DNA of 64,000 nucleotides from a candidate division TM6 bacterium GW2011_GWE2_42_60 (GTDB lineage Bacteria; Babelota; Babeliae; Babelales; Babelaceae). The position numbers were made by a program, and so were the translations under genes. Positions 9,146 to 16,526 of this stretch are shown piece by piece. The stretch spans positions 124,001 through 188,000 of the forward strand of contig LCEG01000003.1 in NCBI GenBank assembly GCA_000996275.1. The letters are read 5' to 3'. How positions within the stretch are numbered: position 1 is the first letter of the stretch; each line of letters opens with the position of its first letter. The notes beneath the pieces are model-generated. The model was not told the origin of the DNA. It did not search any database and saw only the letters and a program-made list of their open reading frames with translations.

Positions 9146-11601
9146 GAAAGACAGACCGTCGCACGCCAAACGCTTTCGTGCTCTTCAATAAACGAAGACC
9201 CCGCGCTCTGAGTCGCATACACAAGCTCGCGCGCCCCAGAAATCCCTTTAATCGTCGCTTCTTGTGTTTTTAAGAAATCAAGCACTTCTTGAGAAGCAAT
9301 AATCACACATTCACTTAACTCTGTTTTGAGCGAAAGCTTCTTTTCACTCTTAAGCTTACGAACCCCGTCAACAACGGCTAAAAGTGATTTTACGTTAGTC
9401 TCGCTTTTTTCAAAATTAAACACCTTTTGCACGTCAGCAAATTGCGTCACATGGAGCGATTGAGCCTTAAGCCGTTCTTTAAAAAGCTCTTGATAAAGCA
9501 CTTCTGTAATAAAAGGAATAAATGGGGCAAATAACTGCGTAAGCCGTGCTGTTGCATGGTACAACGTCCACCGTGTTGCAGCTACCTCTTGAGCATCAAA
9601 GAACTCTGGTTTATAAAAGCTATATTTAATCAATTCAAGATAATTATCACAAAAATCACCCCAGAAAAACTGCTCAACAACGCCCAGCGCTAAACTAAAT
9701 TCACGTTGCTCAAAGTAAGCAGTGTACTGTTTATACATGCTAGACAGGCGATGCAACAACCACTCGTTAAGCGCGCCTTTTTGCTCTGGTTCTTGGAGTG
9801 GTACATCAATAAAATGCTCCTGTGCAAAACGACAGGCATTCCAAAGCTTGTTGACTAATTTATTACCGATTTTGAGTGTGTTTTCAGAAAACGCAACATC
9901 CTGCCCCAACGTTGCAGAAGCTGTCCAATAACGCACAACATCTGCAGGATACTGTGACAAAAGGCGATCCGGTTCAAGTGGATTATTCCCTTTTGATTTT
10001 GAAATTTTACTTCCCTCAGGGCTCAAGACATGCCCGGAAATAACCAGAGAATCCCATGGCCGTGTATTGCTGTGCATGAGCGTTTTCACCATCGTGTAGA
10101 ATGTCCAAGTGCGAATAATATCGTGTGCATGAGGCCGCATTCCCATGGGGATAAAACCATCAACGCGAATACCTTCTTCAAAAACACCGGTGTCTCTATT
10201 TTCGTACAATGCTTTGCAAAGATAGGGTGAAAGAGATGAGGTGTTCCAGGTATCCATCACGTCAGTATCAGCAATAAGCTCAACCCCTGCAGGCACTGAC
10301 CCAGGGAACGGGTCTGTTCGTGGATCGAGCGGTAAATCTTTGGCTTCTGGAAGATAGAGCGCTCCTGTTTTTTTATCGTACCAAACAGGAAACGGAATAC
10401 CCGCAAAACGCTGCCGCGAAATACACCAATCCCACTGAAGATTTTCAACCCAGTCGATAAACCGAGCTTTCATGAATGCAGGGTGCCACGCAATGGTATC
10501 TGCCATCGTAAGAAGTTCCTGTTTAAACGGCAAAATTTTAACAAACCACTGCGACAACATCAAAAACTCAACTTCGCGCTTTGAGCGTTCAAAAACACTC
10601 ACACTGTGACGAATTGTCTGCTGTTTAATAACCAGATTTTCACGCTTTAAAATTTCAAGCATCTCAAGCCGCGCTTCTGCTACTTTTTTACCAACCAAAG
10701 GTCCCGTTAACTCAAGCATACGTCCATCAAGACCTATCGATGGCCGATAAGGCAATTGGTGTTTTTTAAACCATTCAATATCAGTCTTATCACCAAACGT
10801 ACAACACATTACCAAACCGGAGCCTTTTTCAACCTGAACTTTGTCGTCAGCAAGAATTGGCACTGCCTGTCCAAAGACTGGAACAACGGCATTTTTCCCC
10901 GCCAAATGCTTATAACGAGTATCGGTAGGATGATAAAAAAGGGCTACGCAAGAAGGCAAAAGTTCTGGACGCGTCGTACTGATTACCAGCAATTCTCCCG
11001 CTTCAGTTTTAAACTGAAGATCTGAAAAAAGAGTCTCTTTTTCAACATCTTCAAGGTCAGCCTGAGAGACCGTTGTTCTAAAAACAGGACAATAAATTGC
11101 CGGTTCTTCTTTGCGATAAACCAGCCCTTTTTTCAGAAGTAGTAAAAATGATTCTTGAGAAAGTCGCTGAGTCCAATCGCTCATCGTTGAATAGGTTTTG
11201 TTCCAATCAACCGAAAGACCTAATCGTTGCCAAAGTTGCTTAAACTCTTCTTCAGCGTGAGCCACCTCTTCGCGACAAATCGCTACAAAGTCAGAACGGC
11301 TCATAGTATATGGAGAAACTTCGCGTCTGAGCTCAACAAACCGTTCAGTCGGTAGGCCATTATCGTCAAAACCAAGCGGATAAAAAACAGGATGTCCACA
11401 AAGCCGCATGTAACGAACAACAATATCAGCATGGGTATAAGAAAAAACATGCCCAATATGAAGTTTACCTGAGACTGTAGGTGGGGGGGTGTCAACACTA
11501 AAGAGTGGGCCTGATCCCTTTTTAGTTTCAAAGATTTTTTCACGCTCCCAGAGCTCTCGAACCTGCTTTTCGGCTAACGCATGATCGACTACTTTTTCCA
11601 T
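9142..11601 (-). CDS. valS: valyl-tRNA synthetase, archaeal/rickettsial-type
   Basis: An 819-residue class I synthetase charging tRNA-Val. HIGH occurs at residues 48-51 (SGKLHIGHVFSYTHAD) and the KMSKS loop appears as KISKSKGN near residue 531. The CP1 editing domain lies between them (STTRPELLPSCVALFYHP). The signature after HIGH (PLGFDDNGLPTER), the SKSKGN form and the short length fit the compact archaeal-type ValRS known from Rickettsia and some other intracellular bacteria rather than the usual bacterial enzyme of roughly 880-950 residues with a C-terminal coiled-coil arm. This points to ancestral gene replacement. It is followed directly by ybeY and diverges from nrdJ. Confidence 0.93.
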   Translation of the reverse strand: MEKVVDHALAEKQVRELWEREKIFETKKGSGPLFSVDTPPPTVSGKLHIGHVFSYTHADIVVRYMRLCGHPVFYPLGFDDNGLPTERFVELRREVSPYTMSRSDFVAICREEVAHAEEEFKQLWQRLGLSVDWNKTYSTMSDWTQRLSQESFLLLLKKGLVYRKEEPAIYCPVFRTTVSQADLEDVEKETLFSDLQFKTEAGELLVISTTRPELLPSCVALFYHPTDTRYKHLAGKNAVVPVFGQAVPILADDKVQVEKGSGLVMCCTFGDKTDIEWFKKHQLPYRPSIGLDGRMLELTGPLVGKKVAEARLEMLEILKRENLVIKQQTIRHSVSVFERSKREVEFLMLSQWFVKILPFKQELLTMADTIAWHPAFMKARFIDWVENLQWDWCISRQRFAGIPFPVWYDKKTGALYLPEAKDLPLDPRTDPFPGSVPAGVELIADTDVMDTWNTSSLSPYLCKALYENRDTGVFEEGIRVDGFIPMGMRPHAHDIIRTWTFYTMVKTLMHSNTRPWDSLVISGHVLSPEGSKISKSKGNNPLEPDRLLSQYPADVVRYWTASATLGQDVAFSENTLKIGNKLVNKLWNACRFAQEHFIDVPLQEPEQKGALNEWLLHRLSSMYKQYTAYFEQREFSLALGVVEQFFWGDFCDNYLELIKYSFYKPEFFDAQEVAATRWTLYHATARLTQLFAPFIPFITEVLYQELFKERLKAQSLHVTQFADVQKVFNFEKSETNVKSLLAVVDGVRKLKSEKKLSLKTELSECVIIASQEVLDFLKTQEATIKGISGARELVYATQSAGSSFIEEHESVWRATVCLS

Positions 11602-11821
11602 AACACTGTCCGTTCCACTTACAAAGATTTTTAGGTGCTTCTCAATAACACCAGTGTACCAAAACAGGTGAAAAAGGTGATCAAAGAAAATAGTTTATAA
11701 AAATAACTGACCGGCAGGCGTCAACGAACAAATGCTTATTTTCTTCCTTTTTTTTTTCGAGAAACCTCTTTATGCTGAAACTCTGATTATAAATTTTGTA
11801 CGTTTTTCTAAGGATTTTCAC

Positions 11822-13741
11822 ATGACGTCGCTTTCGTCTTCTGCGCAACGCCCTGCGCATCTTCCAAGTTCAAATCTTGATACCAATGCTCGGGTCATAC
11901 TCGAAAAGCGATACCTCAAGCAAGATGATGCTGGAAATACATGCGAGCAACCAGAAGATCTCTTCTGGCGTGTTGCTTGGAATGTTGCACAAGCAGAAAA
12001 AATACACGGCACTGAACAAGACGTTCAGGCTTATGCAGAGCATTTTTACACACTCATGGCCGACCTTAAATTTCTCCCCAATTCACCCTGCTTACGCGGT
12101 GCTGGAAGATCACTTCAACAGCTTTTTGCCTGTTTTGTACTTCCCATCGACGACTCGCTCGATAGCATCTTTGACACACTTAAACATATGGCCATTATTC
12201 ACAAAACCGGCGGAGGCACTGGCTTTAGCTTTTCACGCCTTCGTGCAAACAATGCGCCTATCAAATCAACAGGCGGCGTGAGCAAGGGCCCCATCTCATT
12301 TATGCGAATTTTTGATGCCACCGCATGCGAAGTCACTCAAGGTGGCGTTCGTCTTGGTGCGAATATGGGTATCCTCAAAGTCAATCACCCTGACGTAGAA
12401 GCATTTATCGAATGCAAAGCCGATAATAATTCATTCAAGCACTTCAATATTTCAGTTGCGCTTGATGATGTTTTTATGCGCGCCGTTGAAGAAGACAAAG
12501 AATATAACCTCATTCACCCAGATACCGGCCTTGTCGCAGGACGCAGAAGCGCACGCGCTATTTTCGACAAAATCGTTTTTAATGCATGGAAAAACGGCGA
12601 TCCTGGAGTCATTTTCATCGATAGAATAAACGAAAGCGAAAGCAATATGGTCCCGGCGCTTGGCCAAATTGAGTCTACCAATCCATGCGGAGAACAGCCT
12701 CTTTTACCCTACGAGTCATGCGTTCTTGGATCAATTAATCTTGCCAAATTTGTTGCCAATAAAGAAATTATCTGGGATGAGCTTGAAAAGACCGTCGAAC
12801 TCGCCGTCCGCTTCCTTGACGATGTCATCGACATGAACCACTATGTCGTTGATCGCATCGCAGAAATGAGCAAAGGATTGCGGCGTATCGGTTTAGGGGT
12901 AATGGGATTTGCCGACATGCTCATCCAACTCGAAATACCCTACAACGGACAAAAAGCCGTCGATACCGCTGAAGCCATCATGAAGTTTGTCAACGACACT
13001 GCACGCAAAGCATCAGAGAAATTGGCTGAAGCACGGGGCGCTTTCCCTTATTTTGAAAAAAGTCTCTATTACGAACGAAACGAAAAACCAATTCGCAATG
13101 TCGCTCGAACAACCATAGCTCCAACCGGCACCATTAGCACAATCGCCGGCTGTTCTTCCGGAATTGAACCCATCTTTGCACTCATTCACCGCCGTAAATC
13201 AATCTGGACCAATGAAGGCGCAAAAGCTGATCTTTTGGTCACCTACAAATATTTTGAAGATGCTCTCAAAAAAGAAGGGCTCTACTCGGAAGAGCTCATG
13301 CAAAAAGTTGCCGATGCAGGCTCAGTCCAGGACTTGCCTGAAATACCCGCGCATTTAAAAAGCACTTTTATAACGTCGCATTCTATTCAACCAGAATGGC
13401 ATATTCAGATTCAGGCCGCATTCCAACGCCACGTGAATAATGCCGTTTCAAAGACAATCAATTTCCCCAACAGTGCAACGCCTGAAGATGTGCGAAAGTC
13501 ATACGTCATGGCCTATAAGTCTGGATGCAAAGGGACCACGATCTACCGCGACGGCAGCCGCTCACTTCAAGTGCTCACGGTAGGAAGCAAAAAAATAGAA
13601 GATAAAAAAGTCGTTCGCGCGGCAATACTTTCCGATATTCCTGAAAATGGGAATCAGTGTCCTGAATGTCAAGGGCAACTCGTCGCAAGCGAAGGCTGTA
13701 TGAAGTGTATTTCATGTGGGAGTGGAAGATGCTCAATTTAA
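11822..13741 (+). CDS. nrdJ: adenosylcobalamin-dependent (class II) ribonucleotide reductase
   Basis: A 639-residue protein; start ATG 11822 has AAGGA eight bases upstream, while an in-frame ATG at 11732 lacks one. It reduces ribonucleotides to deoxyribonucleotides using B12. Visible signatures are NSPCLRGAGR, HKTGGGTGFSFSRLR, the catalytic NPCGEQPLLPYESC (Cys and Glu), and APTGTISTIAGCSSGIEP. The C-terminal segment CPECQG..CMKCISCGSGRCSI is the cysteine-rich tail that is re-reduced by thioredoxin-like proteins or binds zinc. No class I subunit lies in the window. It overlaps cobO by 13 bp, so enzyme and cofactor activation are co-expressed. Confidence 0.93.
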   Translation: MTSLSSSAQRPAHLPSSNLDTNARVILEKRYLKQDDAGNTCEQPEDLFWRVAWNVAQAEKIHGTEQDVQAYAEHFYTLMADLKFLPNSPCLRGAGRSLQQLFACFVLPIDDSLDSIFDTLKHMAIIHKTGGGTGFSFSRLRANNAPIKSTGGVSKGPISFMRIFDATACEVTQGGVRLGANMGILKVNHPDVEAFIECKADNNSFKHFNISVALDDVFMRAVEEDKEYNLIHPDTGLVAGRRSARAIFDKIVFNAWKNGDPGVIFIDRINESESNMVPALGQIESTNPCGEQPLLPYESCVLGSINLAKFVANKEIIWDELEKTVELAVRFLDDVIDMNHYVVDRIAEMSKGLRRIGLGVMGFADMLIQLEIPYNGQKAVDTAEAIMKFVNDTARKASEKLAEARGAFPYFEKSLYYERNEKPIRNVARTTIAPTGTISTIAGCSSGIEPIFALIHRRKSIWTNEGAKADLLVTYKYFEDALKKEGLYSEELMQKVADAGSVQDLPEIPAHLKSTFITSHSIQPEWHIQIQAAFQRHVNNAVSKTINFPNSATPEDVRKSYVMAYKSGCKGTTIYRDGSRSLQVLTVGSKKIEDKKVVRAAILSDIPENGNQCPECQGQLVASEGCMKCISCGSGRCSI

Positions 13742-14271
13742 GACCCCTCAAGCAAGGGCTTGTACAGGTTTATACCGGTGGCGGAAAAGGGAAAACTTCC
13801 GCCGCCTTTGGCGCAGCCCTCAGGGCAGCCGGCAATGGACTTTCTGTTGCCTTTGTTCAGTTTCTCAAGCCTGGCTCAGACCAACAACTCTTGTCCCCCA
13901 TTCCTCACCTAATCTATCGCGCCTTTGGCAAAAGCCACGAAATAGCAGGGTGGTATAAAAAACGCGCAGCCGAAGAGTTGCCACCTCAAGAAGTTGTTGA
14001 TGGTTGGAATTACGCTCAGACGGTGCTCAAAGACCCTGATTTCGATCTGGTTATTCTAGAAGAACTTAACGTCGTTATGCTCTTTGACTTTTTACCGGTT
14101 AATCACGTTATTGATGTCCTCAAACAACGTCCCGTAACGCAAGAAGTTATTATCACGGGTCGCGGAGCTCCCCAGGAACTTATCGACTTTGCCGATCTTG
14201 TTACTGAAATGAAAGAGATAAAACACCCTTTTCAAAAAGGTATTCCGGCACGAAAGGGTATCGATTTTTAG
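13729..14271 (+). CDS. cobO: cob(I)yrinic acid a,c-diamide adenosyltransferase (CobO/BtuR)
   Basis: A 180-residue protein starting at ATG 13729 (MLNLRPLKQGL) with GGAG upstream inside nrdJ; an upstream in-frame ATG at 13666 lies deep in nrdJ. The P-loop is GGGKGKTSAAFGAALRA at about residues 18-34, followed by VAFVQFLKPG, DLVILEELN and ITGRGAPQELIDFADLVTEM, all typical of the CobA/CobO/BtuR family. It transfers adenosyl from ATP to reduced corrinoid, making coenzyme B12. Overlap with nrdJ indicates that its product feeds the B12-dependent reductase. No cobalamin biosynthesis genes are nearby, so scavenged corrinoid is likely. Confidence 0.92.
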   Translation: MLNLRPLKQGLVQVYTGGGKGKTSAAFGAALRAAGNGLSVAFVQFLKPGSDQQLLSPIPHLIYRAFGKSHEIAGWYKKRAAEELPPQEVVDGWNYAQTVLKDPDFDLVILEELNVVMLFDFLPVNHVIDVLKQRPVTQEVIITGRGAPQELIDFADLVTEMKEIKHPFQKGIPARKGIDF

Positions 14272-14286
14272 CTGTATCAACTCACC

Positions 14287-14345
14287 TCGCCTTAGCTTTA
14301 GCGACGACTGGCAATGTTTTACGCCACGTCCGCTCGCCCTGGCGA
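14287..14345. repeat. degraded repeat copy
   Basis: CGCCTTAGCTTTAGCGACGACTGG followed by a remnant CCGCTCGCCCTGGCG. The first motif recurs at 20952 and 61916. It begins the 480-bp gene-free stretch 14272-14751, which holds only members of this repeat family and the leader of the next gene. Confidence 0.6.
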
Positions 14346-14409
14346 ATAGAAAAAACTTCGATATTAAAAGAGTCCAATATATCGATCTAGAAGGGAAAAA
14401 ATACTAAAT

Positions 14410-14540
14410 CCGCTCACCCTGAGCCTGTCGAATGGGTTGAGCGATAAACAACCTTGCAAATACTGAAATAAATTTTCTCCTCAAGAGATTTGCCCTATTT
14501 ACGTGCCGCTTTACCCATTCGACAAGCTCAGGGCGAGCGG
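14410..14540. repeat. paired inverted repeat element (BIME-like)
   Basis: One arm (14410-14443) reads CCGCTCACCCTGAGCCTGTC then GAATGGGTTGAGCG. The second (14506-14540) is its near-perfect reverse: CCGCTTTACCCATTCGAC then AAGCTCAGGGCGAGCGG. The 62-bp spacer begins ATAAACAACCTTG. The same architecture and a related spacer start occur at 56238-56371. Confidence 0.8.
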
Positions 14541-14598
14541 TTGGAGGCATGTCTTGAGCATATCTTGAGAGAGTTAATGAACGAAAAATTCACACCAT

Positions 14599-14723
14599 CC
14601 GCTCATACCGAGTGTTTTTTCGCAAGAAAAAATGTATCTCGAAGAGATAGTTCACCCTGAGTGACCCCCCTCGACAAGCTCGGGATAAACTCCGGGGTTG
14701 TATCGAAGGGAAGTATACGAGCG
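14599..14723. repeat. long repeat copy with two stable hairpins
   Basis: Runs from CCGCTCATACCGAG to TATACGAGCG. It contains hairpin TTTTTTC-GCAA-GAAAAAA (14615-14632) and TATCTC-GAA-GAGATA (14635-14649), then a degraded GACAAGCTCGGGA arm and GTATCGAAGGG. Confidence 0.8.
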
Positions 14724-14751
14724 ACAAAACACACAAACTAAAGGTTTAAAT

Positions 14752-15309
14752 ATGAAAACACCAACATCAAATAAAACAGTTCTCGCTCTCGCTATAGCCA
14801 TAGGCGTCATAGTAGTACGCCTTATCCCCCATCCAGTTAATTGTACGCCCATAGGGGCACTTTCGCTCTTTGCAGGATCAGTTCTTTCACCATTTTGGGC
14901 AGCAATCACCTTATTAAGTGCACTCTTTTTGGGAGATTGTTTTTGTGGCTTTCACAGCACTATTCCATTTGTCTACGGAAGTTTTTTGATCGCCCTCTTC
15001 TTTGGCAATGCACTCAAAACAAAAACGTCCTATCTCCGTCTTTTATTCGCCTCACTCAGCAGCTCACTTACTTTCTTCTTTATCACTAACTTCGGCTCCT
15101 GGCTCACGTCTGGCATGTATTCACACACACTGAATGGGCTTCTAAAAGCTTATCTATATGCAATCCCATTTTATCAAAGCTCCGCAGACCAGGTTGGCAG
15201 CCTTTTGGGAGCAACTCTTTTCTCTGATCTCTTCTTTACTATGGCTCTTTTCAGCCTCTTTTTTGGTATTGTTGCGCTCAGAAATGCAACTCCTCAAGAA
15301 CAAAACTAG
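14752..15309 (+). CDS. DUF6580-like integral membrane protein, possible transporter S-component
   Basis: A 185-residue protein starting at ATG 14752 with AAAGG upstream. About five or six hydrophobic segments fill the chain. The family signature near residues 25-40 is PHPVNCTPIGALSLFAG (compare the usual PHPPNFTPIGALALF), followed by GDCFCGFHSTIPFVYGS and a conserved FFxTNFGSWL. This matches the DUF6580 putative transport protein family, small ECF-like membrane proteins. Lying just after nrdJ-cobO, it could take up a corrinoid or a related precursor; that substrate is inference from position only. No ECF ATPase gene is adjacent. A repeat-rich gap of about 480 bp separates it from cobO. Confidence 0.65.
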   Translation: MKTPTSNKTVLALAIAIGVIVVRLIPHPVNCTPIGALSLFAGSVLSPFWAAITLLSALFLGDCFCGFHSTIPFVYGSFLIALFFGNALKTKTSYLRLLFASLSSSLTFFFITNFGSWLTSGMYSHTLNGLLKAYLYAIPFYQSSADQVGSLLGATLFSDLFFTMALFSLFFGIVALRNATPQEQN

Positions 15310-15334
15310 ATTTTACACAAAAAAACCCACCCCG

Positions 15335-15417
15335 CCGCTCATCCCGAGTAATCAGCAGAGTTGAGTTTACCCTGAGTGTTTTCATCGAAGATGAAAAAGT
15401 ATCGAAGGGAGGGAGCG
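15335..15417. repeat. repeat copy with stable hairpin
   Basis: Starts CCGCTCATCCCGAG and includes CCCTGAGTG, the 8-bp-stem hairpin TTTTCATC-GAA-GATGAAAA (15379-15397) and GTATCGAAGGG. The far end is degraded (GGAGCG). Confidence 0.8.
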
Positions 15418-15438
15418 CAGGGGGCTGGGGCAATGCGC

Positions 15439-15466
15439 TGGACATTTTCTACTAATTTGCTACAAT
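15439..15466 (+). promoter_or_regulatory. probable sigma70 promoter
   Basis: TGGACA (15439-15444), a 16-bp spacer and TACAAT (15461-15466) lie 45 bp before the ATG at 15511. Confidence 0.5.
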
Positions 15467-15510
15467 GGAAATTAATTAAATAGATTTCAATAAACAGAAG
15501 GAGCATTCTC

Positions 15511-16434
15511 ATGCAAATAAATTTCAAGAAAATAGCACTTGCCAGTGCGTTTATGAGCGTATTGACCCCCTTATTTTGCGCACCCTCTGCAAGAGTATCT
15601 CTACCTTTTAACTACGCTCAGCAACAAGAACAAAAAAAGAATCTCTTCGCCTCAACCCTTGCCGCCGCCAAAAAATTTGTTGCCAGCAAAACCAGACTGC
15701 AATTGGCTCTTGCTACCGGCTGGCTTGCATTCATGGGGGTTACAGTAGTATCAATGGGCTTGCTTTTGGCAGGTATTTATTATACAAAATCTGATAAAGA
15801 GTCTGATCGCCAGTTTGGGAGCAACCTTGCAGAAATCGCCGTATGGCCAATCACCATACCCGAAAACTTGTTCCTGCATCTTTATTACGGTGAGTTCAAA
15901 ACAGAGGGAACGGAATATAAAAAAGCCACCTATTCTGACTTAAGTAAAGGCATAGATAATCATAATTTTGTTGACGAAAACTTTGAAGTAAAAATCGAAG
16001 AACTCTCAAAAAACCCAACTGATTTTAACTTTTCTATAAAAACAAACAAATATGGTAAACAATCTTACTGTTTTACAAGAAAAGGCTCCAATCAGAGCAA
16101 AACGGCAGTGAGTCAAGAACAGAAGGACAAAACTAAACTAAACAACGTTAATATCGTTAATACCATATTATACAACAAAAAATACGCAGAAATCACTCCT
16201 GACGACACGCTCAGAGCCCTCAAGACGCTTTTAAAAAAACCTAACATCCACACAATCATAGTTAATAAGTCAGGATTCTCGTACTGGAAAAATCGCCACG
16301 TCAAAGCTATAATCAGAACGAAACGCGAGTTTTCTAAAGATCCAGGTCGACCAAGCGAACCCTTTAGTATATTTGAAAACTCTCACAGCCCTATCAAAAT
16401 TGAATTCGCAGATTCAACTCTGAAGCGAATATAA
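15511..16434 (+). CDS. exported/membrane hypothetical protein
   Basis: A 307-residue protein with a strong AAGGAG site before ATG 15511. Residues 1-24 form a signal peptide ending LFCAPSA. A second hydrophobic helix at about residues 65-90 (LALATGWLAFMGVTVVSMGLLLAG) gives a membrane-anchored product. The remainder is Lys/Asn-rich and soluble, without recognisable motifs. The N-terminal layout (signal, short linker, transmembrane helix) resembles the neighbouring genes at 16527 and 27677 in organisation but I see no clear sequence match. Function unknown. Confidence 0.6.
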   Translation: MQINFKKIALASAFMSVLTPLFCAPSARVSLPFNYAQQQEQKKNLFASTLAAAKKFVASKTRLQLALATGWLAFMGVTVVSMGLLLAGIYYTKSDKESDRQFGSNLAEIAVWPITIPENLFLHLYYGEFKTEGTEYKKATYSDLSKGIDNHNFVDENFEVKIEELSKNPTDFNFSIKTNKYGKQSYCFTRKGSNQSKTAVSQEQKDKTKLNNVNIVNTILYNKKYAEITPDDTLRALKTLLKKPNIHTIIVNKSGFSYWKNRHVKAIIRTKREFSKDPGRPSEPFSIFENSHSPIKIEFADSTLKRI

Positions 16435-16526
16435 TTATAGAAAAATAAGCCAGGTGAGGCTAAAGTGAATCTCCACAGAACTTCTTTAAAGTAACCCTTA
16501 AATAAAAAATAATAGAGGTAGTAGCC

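Noticed and set aside
11602-11821. Cobalamin riboswitch upstream of nrdJ
   Set aside because: I looked for a conserved B12-box-like stretch and long leader structure in this 220-bp gap and saw none.
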